Below, in pieces: positions 33,564 to 46,300 of a stretch of DNA of 64,000 nucleotides (its first letter is position 1; each line of letters opens with the position of its first letter). The notes beneath the pieces are model-generated. The model did not search any database. It was not told the origin of the DNA and worked only from the letters and a program-made list of their open reading frames with translations. A program made the position numbers and the translations under genes. Origin of the DNA: Aquila chrysaetos chrysaetos (taxonomy: Eukaryota; Chordata; Aves; Accipitriformes; Accipitridae); contig NC_044029.1 in NCBI RefSeq assembly GCF_900496995.4, forward strand, positions 15,128,001 through 15,192,000, written 5' to 3'.

Positions 33564-34400
33564 ATGGGCAACAGTCTGAAAGCCGTAGTTGCTTTTGTGC
33601 CCTCCAACGAGTGCCAGAAGTACCTCCTGGAAGACCTAGAAGAGATGCCAGTGGATAAAATGGTGGATCTGAGCGGCAGGCAGCTGAGGCGGCTGCCTCT
33701 GCACATTTGCTCTTTTCGGGAACTGGTCAAGCTGTACCTGAGCGACAACAACCTGAACCATCTGCCTCCCGAGCTGGAGCAGCTGCAAAACCTGCAGATC
33801 CTGGCGCTGGACTTCAACAACTTCAAAGCGCTGCCCCTGGTCGTTTGCACGCTGAAGCAGCTCTGCATCCTCTACCTGGGCAACAACAAGCTCTGCAGCC
33901 TGCCCCTCGAGCTCCGGCTCCTGCAGAACCTCAAGACCCTCTGGATCGAGTCCAACTGCCTGCAGCGCCTGCCCGAGGTGGTATGCGAGCTCAGCCTGCT
34001 CAAGACCCTGCACGCCGGCTCCAACGCGCTGCGCGCGCTCCCTGCCCAGCTGCGGCGCCTGCAGGAGCTGCGCACCATCTGGCTGTCGGGCAACCTGCTG
34101 TCCGAGTTCCCCCCCGTCCTGCTGGACATGCCTTTTCTGGAGGTGATCGACGTGGATCGTAACTCTATCCGGTTCTTTCCCAGCCTGGCTCACCTCCCCG
34201 GCCTGAAGCTGGTGATCTACGACCACAACCCCTGCAGGAACGCACCCAAAGTGGCCAAAGGGGTGCGCAGGGTGGGGAGATGGTCAGAGGAGACCCCCGA
34301 ACCCCGCAAGCGGTCCGGGGCAGTGATAGAAATCACGCTCGACGAGAAACCGTCGCCACCTCCTGCCGCCAAGCCCGAGCCAGAAGCCCAGCCCTGCTGA
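33564..34400 (+). CDS. LRRC10: Leucine-rich repeat-containing protein 10
   Basis: A cardiac-restricted LRR protein found at Z-lines/T-tubules and nucleus; in mammals it binds actin/alpha-actinin and modulates the L-type calcium channel. A single-exon gene of 278 residues (human 277). The start MGNSLKAVVAF is chosen over an in-frame ATG 13 codons upstream because it matches the family N-terminus. About seven repeats of the LxxLxLxxNxLxxLP type run from about residue 37 to 225, e.g. LVKLYLSDNNLNHLPPEL and LCILYLGNNKLCSLP, ending YDHNPCRNAPKVAKGVRRVG and RWSEETPEP. The last ~30 residues (Pro/Glu-rich, ending PEPEAQPC) differ from the mammalian tail as recalled. The coding sequence is GC-rich compared with its flanks. 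Confidence 0.97.
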   Translation: MGNSLKAVVAFVPSNECQKYLLEDLEEMPVDKMVDLSGRQLRRLPLHICSFRELVKLYLSDNNLNHLPPELEQLQNLQILALDFNNFKALPLVVCTLKQLCILYLGNNKLCSLPLELRLLQNLKTLWIESNCLQRLPEVVCELSLLKTLHAGSNALRALPAQLRRLQELRTIWLSGNLLSEFPPVLLDMPFLEVIDVDRNSIRFFPSLAHLPGLKLVIYDHNPCRNAPKVAKGVRRVGRWSEETPEPRKRSGAVIEITLDEKPSPPPAAKPEPEAQPC

Positions 34401-37067
34401 TGCTCAGCTGCCGGCTCCGGCAAAGGCAGCGGCACGCTCACCCCACCGCCCAACCTCTACTTCTCCCTTCCTTGCTGGTGTCCAGGGAGCACCACATCGC
34501 CTGGCTAGTCTTCAGGAGTAGGTGCACCAGCTTAGAGCTAGGAGACGGCGAAATTCTCGTGTACAGACACCCCCTTTTGCACAGCAGCCAACGCTCTCTC
34601 TAGAGCAAAGACTTCTTCCCTTTCCCTCTCCTCCCATGCGAGGACAACTCACAGTTCACGGTAGAGATGAAGACATAGTTAAGGCGTTTTCCGTGGGTGG
34701 ATTGTACAGAGCACGTACGGACTCGCTGCTCTTCACCCATGGTCTCTCCCTTCTCCCTTCCACCTTGCTGAGGTGTCCGAGCTCAGCTGGAAGCCGCTGT
34801 TCAAGGTGATCGCTGCTGAGAGTCACAGCTCTAAAGTAACCCGCAGCATTTGTCTCAGATGACTTCTCCGAAATGCAGCAACAGCATGAAGGTTCCCCTG
34901 CCTGCTGCGTGGGAAGCGGTAGCAGAGCCCCGGCTGCGCTATCAAGGAAACAGTGCGTACATACCAAGGAGCTCCCCTCTTACTGCTGCTGCCTTCCTCC
35001 TGGACAATTCGCGACCACTCTTGTTTTGTTATTGCCAAGCAGCTTTTTAAATGATGGTGAGGAAGGCTAGAGGCTTTGCTGCTAGTTTTGATGTTAGCAA
35101 CAACGCTGCCTGTAAGGGCAGCTGTACATGCTGAGTTTTCATGGAGTAGCAAGAAGAAAATCAAAGCCTGTCTAAAAGGGAAGAACCACAAGAGCTGCAA
35201 AGGTAAACCTGCATGAATAAAACCCAGGGCTGGGAGCCTGCTGCTACAGGCTTGCACAGAATTTGAAGCCGAGGCGAACTTTACTCAGTTGACTTCAGCT
35301 GGGTATTTCTCCAGCTTGCAACTCGGACCAGTTCAGATCCCCTTCAAAATGCACTGAACTCTTTTTATAAAGTATGTTTTGCTTTATAATTGTGTAACAC
35401 AGAAATCTGGCTCAAAATGACACTTTTAGCTTTTGATTCCATAGCACAGATCGTTGAGTTTGGTAAAAGACAGCTTTTTTTAAAAAGGGTGGGGAGCCCT
35501 TGGTGGTGCAGAACAGCCACTTCCCTCTCTGCCTCACTTGTCAAGTGGAACTGTCTCACCAGCGCAGCCTGCAGAAGCGGCAGTTGACTTCCCAGAAAAG
35601 GTTTGATTCAATGCCAGTTCGTGACTGCTTAATGTCATTTACATGCTTGAAAAATTATCTGGAAATACATAGACTCTGCTAGCACTTGCTGTCTTATTAA
35701 ATGAAGTCTGAATTTGGATCTGGCTGGCACCCATGTAGTGTCCTTACTAGTCATTAAATAAAGTATACTAGCATCTTGCTGAGTTAAATCATCCTGCTTT
35801 GGAATTAACTGAATTCTCTTTCCAAATTCTTTGTCGAACCTTGTTTCAACAAACTATTTCTTCCTACAGAAGAAAATTATTCAGCAGGACAAGAGTTCAG
35901 GGCTTTTTTTAACATCCAAGTTCCACGTTTTATTTCCTATGGAACTGACCTGGTACTTTATTTACTTGAAGGGGTGGGGAAGAAGGTGCTTTCACCTGCT
36001 TGCCAATGGTTTAGATTTAACACAGCACTCTTTACACAGCATTGTCACTTTTGGAGATCTGAAGAGTCTGCTTTGAGAGTTTGGAGGAGCGCTCTGTAAG
36101 CAGATTCTCTTCATTTCAGGAAACCTAAGGGAGAAAAACGTTTGCACAGATACTTTCTTGATTTCACATTTATCTTCCTGCTTTGGCAGACTTCCCCCGG
36201 TGTTTGCCAAGGTGCTGCATTATACTTGCAAGGGCCCGAAGGGTCACAACACCCAGCTGGCACCTCTCTTCAGGCTCCCACAAAGACAGTGCCTCCGCTT
36301 GTCTCTGCTTACAGTCATCAAGAATCTGCGTGAAGACTGCTGCAGGCATCACAGACTTCCTTACGACCTGAGCATAAAGAAACTGGTCCAATTAAGAAAG
36401 ATGTTGCCTTTGCAGCAACTACCGGAACAGGAAAGAGAATATAAAGATAGGCTACAATAGACATGAAAGGGCGGGGGGGGGAAGAAATAAAGGGAACGCG
36501 ATGCAGCCTGGCACATTTTCCACTAACTGCCCTCTATTGTAAGTGTTTGTAAAGTCAGCCCGAGTCCAGTCCTTTACAGCCAAACACACAGACTGTTTGG
36601 TCCAGGATGTTGGTATCTCTCCCAAACTGCGCCCTCCTCTCAACTCCCCTCAGGAGAACTCCTATCTACATAAAATTTGTGGTGTAAAAAGCTGTAAAAT
36701 CCCTTCAGTGGTAGTTCTGGGCACTGACTAAGGTTCCTCTTCAGCTTTTTCTTTTCCTTTCATCATCAGAAAAAAATTAGTAATCCTCCTGTATCACTAG
36801 GAAAAGGTAACATGTAACTTCAGAGCCTATTTCTAGGATCCCAACTCAAAACCTATACAGCCAGGACTGGAATAAACCACCCACACTAAACACACCACGT
36901 CAATCTGAACCAGCAAGCTACAAAGGCTTGAAAGGTTATCCTTCACGCTGACTGCCAGGGCACGGCTGGAAGCATCTGAGGACTGAGGATGTGCACCGCA
37001 GCTTTTCTAATGAAACTGGTTCTACACAAAAACAAATACAACTCTGATGAATGTGAACTTATTTTTT
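34401..37067. other. LRRC10 3' region and intergenic space to CCT2
   Basis: An interval between two convergent genes. Candidate LRRC10 poly(A) signals AATAAA occur at 35,216-35,221 and 35,757-35,762; which is used is unknown. An open frame at 36,158-36,460 has no recognisable homology. No transposon was seen. Confidence 0.55.
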
Positions 37068-37331
37068 TTTATTTCTACGTATTTTAAGTGGAACCTGGAG
37101 AGGAACAGAAGGAATAGGGTTGTATAAAACCCAGTTTACTTGAAAGTGAATTCTTCCCCACAACACATATAAACTGAAATAAGTTAAAACCAACTGAAGA
37201 CAGTTATTTCATGCCACTGATGGAGATCTGCTCATCTCAAGCTTCTGTTCCATAACCTCACAAGAACTAGATCATTGAAGAAAATTACTAGGCGAGATCT
37301 GGTCCACACATCCTCAGGTACTGAAGAAAAT
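37068..37331 (-). terminator. CCT2: CCT2 3' UTR with poly(A) signal
   Basis: An AATAAA on the - strand lies at 37,073-37,068, about 260 nt after the stop codon. It is followed by T/G-containing sequence on that strand. Inferred site. Confidence 0.55.
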
Positions 37332-37362
37332 TTAACATGGGCGATGGTCTGGTACACGTTTT
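37332..37362 (-). CDS. CCT2: CCT2 exon 16
   Basis: One base completes Arg526, then KRVPDHRPC and TAA. It has only nine whole codons, so it is easily missed; it was found by matching the C-terminus and the TTCCCAG acceptor. Confidence 0.95.
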
Positions 37363-40300
37363 CTGGGAAGAAAAAGAAAAATCAGAAAATTTCCCCCCAC
37401 GCTGATGTCCACCAGCCTCCCCACCCACCCTTGTTTTTAATTTTTAGCTGGTATTTTGTGTTCAGCGCTAGCTTTACCTCACAGCACAAAAAGCAGTATC
37501 ATCCCAAAGCTAATACACCACCTTTGACCACAGTTAAAAAACCCCTGTGATTCACAAAACAGTGCAAACTACCTGGTAGCAGGCACGCATGAAATAACCT
37601 GCCTACAAGTGGCATTTCTTCTCAAACTTTTTAAACAAACATGGTTTTCTTTTAACTGCAGATTCTACTTCAGAAGCAGCTGGGCATTTCACTACAATTC
37701 TTGCCAAAAGAAAAAAAAAAAAGCAGCATGATCCCCTACATTTTGGTCAGCCACTTCTGCAGATGCTTTAGTACTAGATATGGCACATGAGTAGCGGGTG
37801 ACCTAAGATTAACTCGGCATTGCTCAGGCGCACTAATTTAAGCACACTGACGGCTCTAAAGGCCTGTTTGTACTGCAAAAAATGCAAAAAAATCATGTAA
37901 CATGAACATTAGCATGTCATATGTCAGTCTTCATTTCGAATAAATATTTTTAGAAAAAGACTTTTCTGCAATTACTCTTCCACAGAAGGAAGTTACTTTG
38001 TACCACTGTAACTGACCACAAAGATACTCAGATCATACCTTGGTGCTGCTTTAATGATGTCATCTACACGAAGAATCATTTCTGCTGCTTCAGCTGCACT
38101 CAGCAAAACTTGTCTCTTGACTTGGAAACTTTCTGTTACTCCCAAGACTGCCATGTCTCCGATGATACCCTCTTTCATATCTGGAAGAAGAGACACATTA
38201 AGAGGTTGTTTGTTTTTTTAAAATTGGGGGGGGGGGGGGTGGTGGTTTAAAGAAATTACAAGCTGGCAGTATGGTAACTTAGCTGCTCAAATGAACCATA
38301 TTGATAGTAAGGGAAGTATTAAATAAAGTCTTTAACTTCAAGGCTCCTGATTTAAGCCTAACATGTTGCAATTACATACAAAAAATTAATGATGAAACCT
38401 TTATACACTGGGAAGAGGAGACAAGATCCCAACAGGACTCTCAGCACTATTTCCTTAGGTATATCAACTTCAGATTTCTTCTCCACAACTTTTTTTTAAG
38501 GTTTGTTTTTTTTTTTTTTTGGGGGGGGGGGGGGTTGTGTTGGGGTTTTGTTTGTTTGTTTTTAAATCAATGCCTTTCTTTTTAAGCTTCATATAACTAG
38601 ACTCAATGTAAGTAAGGGAAGTATTTTTTACAGGTGGAAACCATCCCCTTCAAAAACAACGCTTTTCACTCTGTTGTGAAAATCCTGGTAGAATGATAAA
38701 GGAAATAGAACGTAGGCATACAGTGTTACATGCAAAGCAAACAGAAATCAACGTACTCAGTTCTTCCAGCTACCAGTGACTAACAGATGTGACCAAGTTT
38801 AATAAGCCTAATCGCCCTCCCAAACAGCAATCCAACAACAGAAGTAATATCAAGCCCCTTACCAAGTCCGTAAGTAGTCTTCCCTTCACTGTGAGCAGCT
38901 CTCAGCTGAGCAACCAGATCTGCACTGTCATAGCCAGCATTATCAGCTATTATTGTTGGGATCTAAGGGGATAAACACAGGTTGTTTTTAATTAATGCAG
39001 GGATTGATCCCTAGTAAACATGGAACATACTTTGGTATTACTAGTTTACTATTCAGTTTCAAGAAGAGGAAGTTTCAAAAACATGGGAAAAAGAAAAAAA
39101 TCTAAATACCTTTCTAAGGATTTTGTTTAAGACCCTGTTCTAAGAGAGTAGCTGAGAGGACAGAAGCGTGTTAGCTGATTTGTCGGTTCATTTTACATGG
39201 ACAGAAAGAAATCTGTCTCTTTCTTAGCATTTCAGACTACAACTGGAGAAACAGTTTCATTTTAAGAACATAAGCTTGCTGGTAAGCATTAACCACCAGG
39301 TCATTCTGTTCACTATTTAAGTGACAGCAGTGCAAACTGCTTGTGCTGACTGAAGAGGTAATGCCAAGTCTTACCATGCTCTTTAATTTAATTTTCTTGG
39401 GAGAAATGTTTTACTATGGTCTTTCATTTCCTAAGAAAGGTTTTCCCTAATTTAAATTACAGGAAGGCAATTCTTCTCAAATTGACAGTCTGTTACCACA
39501 ATACTACTCTATAAATGTTTCTTGTGATACTAAGTTGCAATCTCCAATGCAAGTCTAGAAACTTCTAGACAGTACTAGAGCACAAATACAATCAAATAGC
39601 ACTAGAGTATCAACAGAACAGAACAGTTGCTCTCTTCTAAATCGGTTGTCAACTGAATAAGGCAAGATTTTTATGGGCTATTTCTGCTGCACTTTTAATC
39701 TTGCAGGTAACAGGAGCAAGAACCAGTTAGAAGAGGGCTAGCATATGAACATCAGAATTCTGTAACATGCAGCATTATTGAAAACACCACTACTTTTTTC
39801 CTAAGAGAGAAAACAGTAACTTCTTCCCCTTTGTTCATCCAAGATGTGTTGCTAAATTTCACTTTTTTACTTTTAGAAAACCAAACTTTTGAAAGAGAAG
39901 CAACTATCTGATGCCAGAAGCTAGTAAACTTAGTGAAACATCATGTCTATTAATCCAGCAATCTGATTAAACAAACTTACCATCCGTAAAGCCTTAGCAA
40001 AGGACTCCATTGCAACAGACTCTTTGCCAGGTGTTCTGATGGCAAGTTCTGCAACAGCGTTAGCCATCAGCATCTCTGAACAACCTATTCATTGGAGACA
40101 CACAGATGTTTTATATCTGACTTGAACAGTAATACAAAATGTGTATCGTGTACAAGGTACAAAGAATCTAATATTCACCTCCACCATACACAGTTCTAGT
40201 GTCCTTCACGGTCTGGGCAAGAACACAGAGAGCATCATGCAAAGACCTCTCTGCTTCATCTAGAATCTGCTGTGTTGCTCCACGCAAAACTATGGTGCAA

Positions 40301-43300
40301 GCTTCACCTAAAAAGCGCAAATATGAACAGATTAAAAAAAACAAACCAAAGACAAAAAAAGAGGCTATAGCAAAGTATTTGTAATGGTTTTGCTATCACT
40401 GCAGTCAAGTTTTACATAGATCAATTGGGGGTGTGGGGGGAAGAAAGCATGATGACATTTCACAGGTAGAATGAAATGATGTACACTATACTATTGCTTT
40501 TATTAGTGAACTGTTCCACACCACCTTATTTAATTTAATAAAAAAATGAATGTTATCTCAAAACTACCCCTCAAACATTTACAGTATTGGCATTTACTAG
40601 AACAAGCACTCAAGTTCTTTAAGTATGACATGTTGCTACTATTCTTGTCAATTTAACCTCCCAAAGGAGAAATTTTGGTTCCTACCCTTACAAATGTTTA
40701 TGTTCATTTACTTAACATTAAACACACACAACTTCAACCATGAACGTACATCTTTGCAGGATTTTTACTGAAGAGCAAGGCTTTAATAAAAATGGTTACA
40801 TGAATTGTTACAAAATTCCTATGCCATCCTGGTAACTCAACAGCATTAGCAGGGGATTAACATAAATGTTACAACATGCCATTAGTGGTAAAACACTTAC
40901 CCATTGCCACTCCAGAGAAATGAATAAGTTTATCTTCTCCAATCATGACTTCTTCAATAAGCTTGCAGCTTCCTAGTTTTACTAGCTCAGGGTGATCAAA
41001 GGTTGATGCAATTTCACCACCTATAAATGTAAGATCACACAAAAGTCAAAGAGCTCACAATGAAAGCATCCATTCAGGCAAGGTCTAACCAAAGGGGGGA
41101 AAAAAATTAAAAAAAAAAAAAAAAAAAATCTTCATGATTGCCCAAAAATTAATTTAAATTAACAATACTGATAAGCCAAATTTTTCCACTGTCAGCATAT
41201 GGCACCAGAAACCTTCCACTGATGTTGACAAGTCCTTAAAACAGTAATATTTTGTTTCACATCACAAGAACTACAATAGCTGTAACGCTTTTGAGCTCTG
41301 TCTGGGTAAGAGACTAAATGTTGATCTTTGCCAATATTAAAATGTCAATCTGTTTAAAATTTCAATAGTATTTACTGATGAAGTATTTATAAAGTACTAT
41401 ATCAAGTTTGCTATGTTTTTAAAGTTGAGCTTGTGCCAGTATTCATTTTGCCTGGCCAGTGATGGCTGAGAACCACTGGTCACCGCTCTCCTGAATCGCA
41501 AGTCTTATGCCACGTCACAGTGGCAATATTGTGCATTTATTGTAAACTCCCATATTGTAAACAAAACAGATATTACAAAGACCAAAATGTCTCTGAATGG
41601 AATATTGTTCTAGTAATTTGATATTCCCATTAGAAAACCATTTACATATCTTCACTCCCAGTGTATGCTCAATTATTCCACATTAGCTTGCAGCACTGCT
41701 GTAGTTGTAGAGGTACAAGAAAAGACAAGATCTGTAGTAAAGTTTGTGCTTACTAAAAGCTTGTCTATTTTTTTCAGCTATACTATTTGATCCAGCGTGG
41801 TCTGATATGGTTCACTTGCTCTGCCTACAAAATTTGCTTTGAATTTGTTCCAGAACATAAGCAGTATTGCTCTCAATCAAGCATTTACCCATGTCAATGT
41901 GCCTACAGACAGTTATACACAATTGCTACTTCGGTTTTACTAAGCTAAACACATCAGTAGCTTTTCCTCTCTCCCTCAAAGCAAATTCTCCATTCTCCTG
42001 ATCAATTTCACAATTAACTTTTTATGATGTTCCAGTTAACTATCTCTAATTATAGCAACGAGAATCATCTGTGGCATTCCAGATGTTTCATTTTCCTTAG
42101 TTACTAGAGTCACATTTACACTGACCACTACTGAAAATATCCAGGTTGTTCATGTCATCTGAGATCCACCTCAAGTCGATGACTCAGGCCCCCATTTTTA
42201 ACAAAGGATGACTCTCTAAGTCTTCTCTATTATTACAATCAAACAACAGCCATTTATAACAAGATGGTATTAACTAACTTGTGGATTCATCATCTTGTTC
42301 TTCCTATTGCTAAGTTTCATCCTTTCCCTAGAAAACAAACACTTCAAAAGTTTATCAAGCAGGGACTTAACTGAAAATATTTTTGAAACATGAAAGAAAA
42401 TTACTAACTGGCACTAACTGGCTAAATTATATTCCACAGTTAACATTATGATCCTTTATTCACAGCTGCTAGAGAAAAAAAAGTATGTTTAAATCATTAT
42501 GCAGGGAGGATTCAGAATCAGAACAGACATTTTACATGCAAAGTATAAGACAATGAAGATAGAAACTGAGTTACCTGCTTCTGAAAAAATACTGACAGTT
42601 ATATAGCAGTTGATAAATCAACAAAGTAATTTCAAAGTTTCTTATGGCCAATTTCATAAGGTCCTCCATATACTTTTGTATTTAAGTACCGTAAAATAAA
42701 GTTTATTTGGAGTACTTTTCACATTCGCAGATCTGCTTAATAGTAAAAAGTACAAACTAGGTGATCAAGCATCAACATGTACTGAAGATTAAATAACATG
42801 ACTCTCCAAGTTTCATATAACAAGGTACTCTACATACCTGTAACAAGAGCCAGACGTTCTACGCCAGCAAAGTCAGCATGTTCAATAGCCATGACGCCAG
42901 CAGCTCCAAAGAGCTGTTCAGGGTAGTTGTAGATCAACTGTCTACAATTAAAACACAGGCACATCTTCCCATTACACACAGAACAAACCTTTTAAAATAC
43001 CAGAGTAACAAAGGACACCTAATTCTCAGTAGCATGGATATGCAACAAGATTTCTGAAAGCTACAAAAGCAGTCAATATGTGAGTCCCCTGCCACACACG
43101 GAATGTTACGCCACACAGAAGCAAATGCAGTGACAGGAAAACATACAAAGCTGAAAACAACATAAAAAAACTCAAACTACTATAGCTCTTTGCAATACCC
43201 TTCCCCTGAAGGCACACTATCAATGCACAAGGACTCATATGCTTTAAAGTCCTTTGATTCTAAGCGCCTGCTGGGCACTTAACTGCCTACTCCAGCAGAG

Positions 43301-46300
43301 TGCACTAAAACCACATGTGAAATAACATCTAATTCCTTCACCACTACAAAATCAAAACAGCAGACAACTCTATGGGAACAATCAATGGCCAGTCTCAAAA
43401 CGTATACAAACAGCAGACCACAGAGAAGAGTGTATGTGCTCCCTTGTTAATATGTAAGCCACTCTCTCTGGAATGAAGTAGTCATCTAAAGCTAAACGGT
43501 CAGTGAATGGTCATTCAGGAGTGCTACGCCAAACTAATTTTCCCTTCCAAACTAGAGACTGAGTGTTGTAGAGATTCAGCAGGAGCTGGGAGATGCCATC
43601 TCTGTCAAAAAAGATGTTCCTAATCTACCTTCAAAAAAGACAACTGGCACTACTGGGTATGCGCAGAGGAGATTCTTCCTACTCTGGATCCGTATAACCT
43701 TGACCCCTGTCAAGCATCTCCTCAGCGGTATTTAACTGGCTAACACTTACAGTATCAGATGTGAAGCGGATCTACAGTATGCCTATAAGCAGAAGTCAAT
43801 TTTATCAGGCAATAAGTCTGAAAGTCAAGAGTCAACCTAACTGGAATACCACTAGCCTGGCTACCATGACTGACTGCTACCTGAGCTTCCTTAGGGCAAC
43901 TACCTGTGTTGCACACTGGACAGCAGTGATGGAGTTAAGGATTTTTTTTTTTGCATACTTCAAAGGATTCTTCCAATTATTTGCCAACAGGACTCCTGAC
44001 TCTATTTGTACCACGTCCACTGGACAAAGTACTCATTCTGCCTACACTAGAACATAACCTATGTGAAACATGACATAGATGGAGGGACTATGAGATTCAT
44101 CAGTCTGTCAGCGGTTCTTACAGATGTTTAACCCAAATTTTGAAGGTGAGTTCTAAGATGGACTATGTCCTGAAAGAGTAAATCTTTGCTACTGCGGAGA
44201 ACAGTGCTACTCTTACAACTCCTATCCTTTGGTGTAGTATTAGCTAATCAGCTTCCCAGTAGGCTACACGATGTGCTGAACCACCAGGCGTCAAGCTGCT
44301 CGTACGTATGGCAGTTTCACTCACATGAGAATTACTGAAAGGCAGAAGCATTTTTCATCGTTAAAAAACTGAATGCTTTTTTTACCCTGTGACAGTTCAA
44401 GAGAGAAGCACACTGCTAACAGAAATAAGTAACTTAGATTGTGACATCTCTTAAATGGAAATGGTATTCTCTCATACTTTCAGAGATGTGTATAAAAGGT
44501 TCAGGACAGGGAGCACAGAGGCCTTTCAAACACTTGGAATTTGGAGCAGTACTCCAGCACCAGCATTTTAATGCAGGAAAAAGCATAGCTGGTTCAATCT
44601 GAACTAAATGCATTAAGCAGCACAGACTCTTTCAGCACTGATTTCCTCCCAAAAGCAGGAATATGGATATGGACAATGTTGCTGGTATTCATAACTAAAT
44701 AAATCTGTTAGTATAAAAGCACAGTGACATTGCTTCAACTGGACTGAAACATGGATTCCTGATTAAGTAACATCACTTCTTCCTCTTTAAAATAAAAAAC
44801 CAAAACGGGGCAGGGAGGGGGGCATGGCACACAAGGGGAAGCACAGAAAAAAACATCGGCCGCACTGAAGTGAATAAATCAAGCATTAAGAAGGATCATC
44901 TAACTTTCCAGATACAAGCATAAATTATGTTCTTCACACTCACAACATTCAAATCTTGCTATTTTCTAACTGCACTATAAACTCTACCCCTTTTTCCCAG
45001 AAAATACATACCTGTTAATAAAGCAGTTTATTCCATGCTTAAGAATACGCTCTACCTTCTCCTTCATTTTTTCTTTTTCTGCCTGTTCTATTTCTGCTAC
45101 TTTTGCTGTAGAGTCCACTCTAACCCGAGAGCCAAATATCTAAATCAAAGAAAATGAAGAGCTCAGTCTAAAAAGGAATTCCATTTACAAAAATATTGTT
45201 TCACAACAGTAGTTCTGTCAAATACCTTAATCTTGTCTGTATCCATACCAGTATTTGCAATAAGAATCTTTGCATTTTCAATTCTTTTTGGCTGATTTAC
45301 ACCAATCTTCTTGTCGAGTAAAAAGCCTGTAGTAACAGAAAGGTCTTGTAAGACTTCATATTAAAAAATGAGAACAATCCATTTCCATTATTACAAAACC
45401 TCCTATTTATGATTCCATTTAATAATAACATAGCAATGTTTCCTAGGACAAATTTGTACAGAGATTTGTAACTTTTAACAGTTTTGTTTCTCAAGCGCAC
45501 TTACAGCCAATGTACAAAGACTTACCTTCATCTAAGTAGGAATCAGCCAAACTTCCACCCAGTTTCTTAATGACATGGATAGCCTCCAAATTGCCAGAGC
45601 CTTTCAACCTAAGAACAGCTTCTACAGCTAGTTTGACAAAGTGATCTTTATGATGAGTTAGTAATTTTGATGAAAGAGTCGTTCCCGCAATGTTCATCAA
45701 GTCTTCACGGAACTTCACTTCATCATCACTAAAATAAAGTCAGTACAGTTAAAGTGGAAGGTCTGAAATCCTTAACTATCATTAACCTACCACTGTGAGT
45801 CTCTCCCCGCTTCTTCTAGCCTTTATCTGTGTGTACCATGTTCCATTTTGAGGAATGCTAGCTACACAGAATCCCTCCAGCATCCCAGAATACAACCTTC
45901 TATTTGAAATACAAGCTCAATTAGGAGAACCTTTGCGTTCAGCTTTAGAAAGCCTGTGCTCTCAAAGCGTCAGGTAAAGAAAATAGTCACATTTAAAATC
46001 AGAGTATGAAATCTGAAATAATAGCTCAGATTTTTGTTCTAGGGAGCAACTTATTGCTCATATTTTGTTTCTGCACATCATAAGTAATTTTAAATAATTT
46101 CATAAAGCTTCTGCAGTTCATCTAAAGAAAATGCAGTCTTTTTTTTCTTAACTGTTAAAATTCATAAATTCAGCCTTTACACTACTTAAAAGAGAGTGAA
46201 GAATTTCCCAATGGTGTACAATTCTCACTGATGTTTTAATCTTGACTGGTTTATAATGAGTTACAGCACATGTACATTACTAACCCATGATCCACAGCCG

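Noticed and set aside
33636-34226. A 196-codon - strand ORF and other frames over LRRC10
   Set aside because: They mirror the Leu-rich repeats of LRRC10 (Gln/Glu/Val-rich products) and have no independent support.
36158-36460. A 100-codon + strand ORF between LRRC10 and CCT2
   Set aside because: No homology recognised and it is a likely length for chance in this composition.
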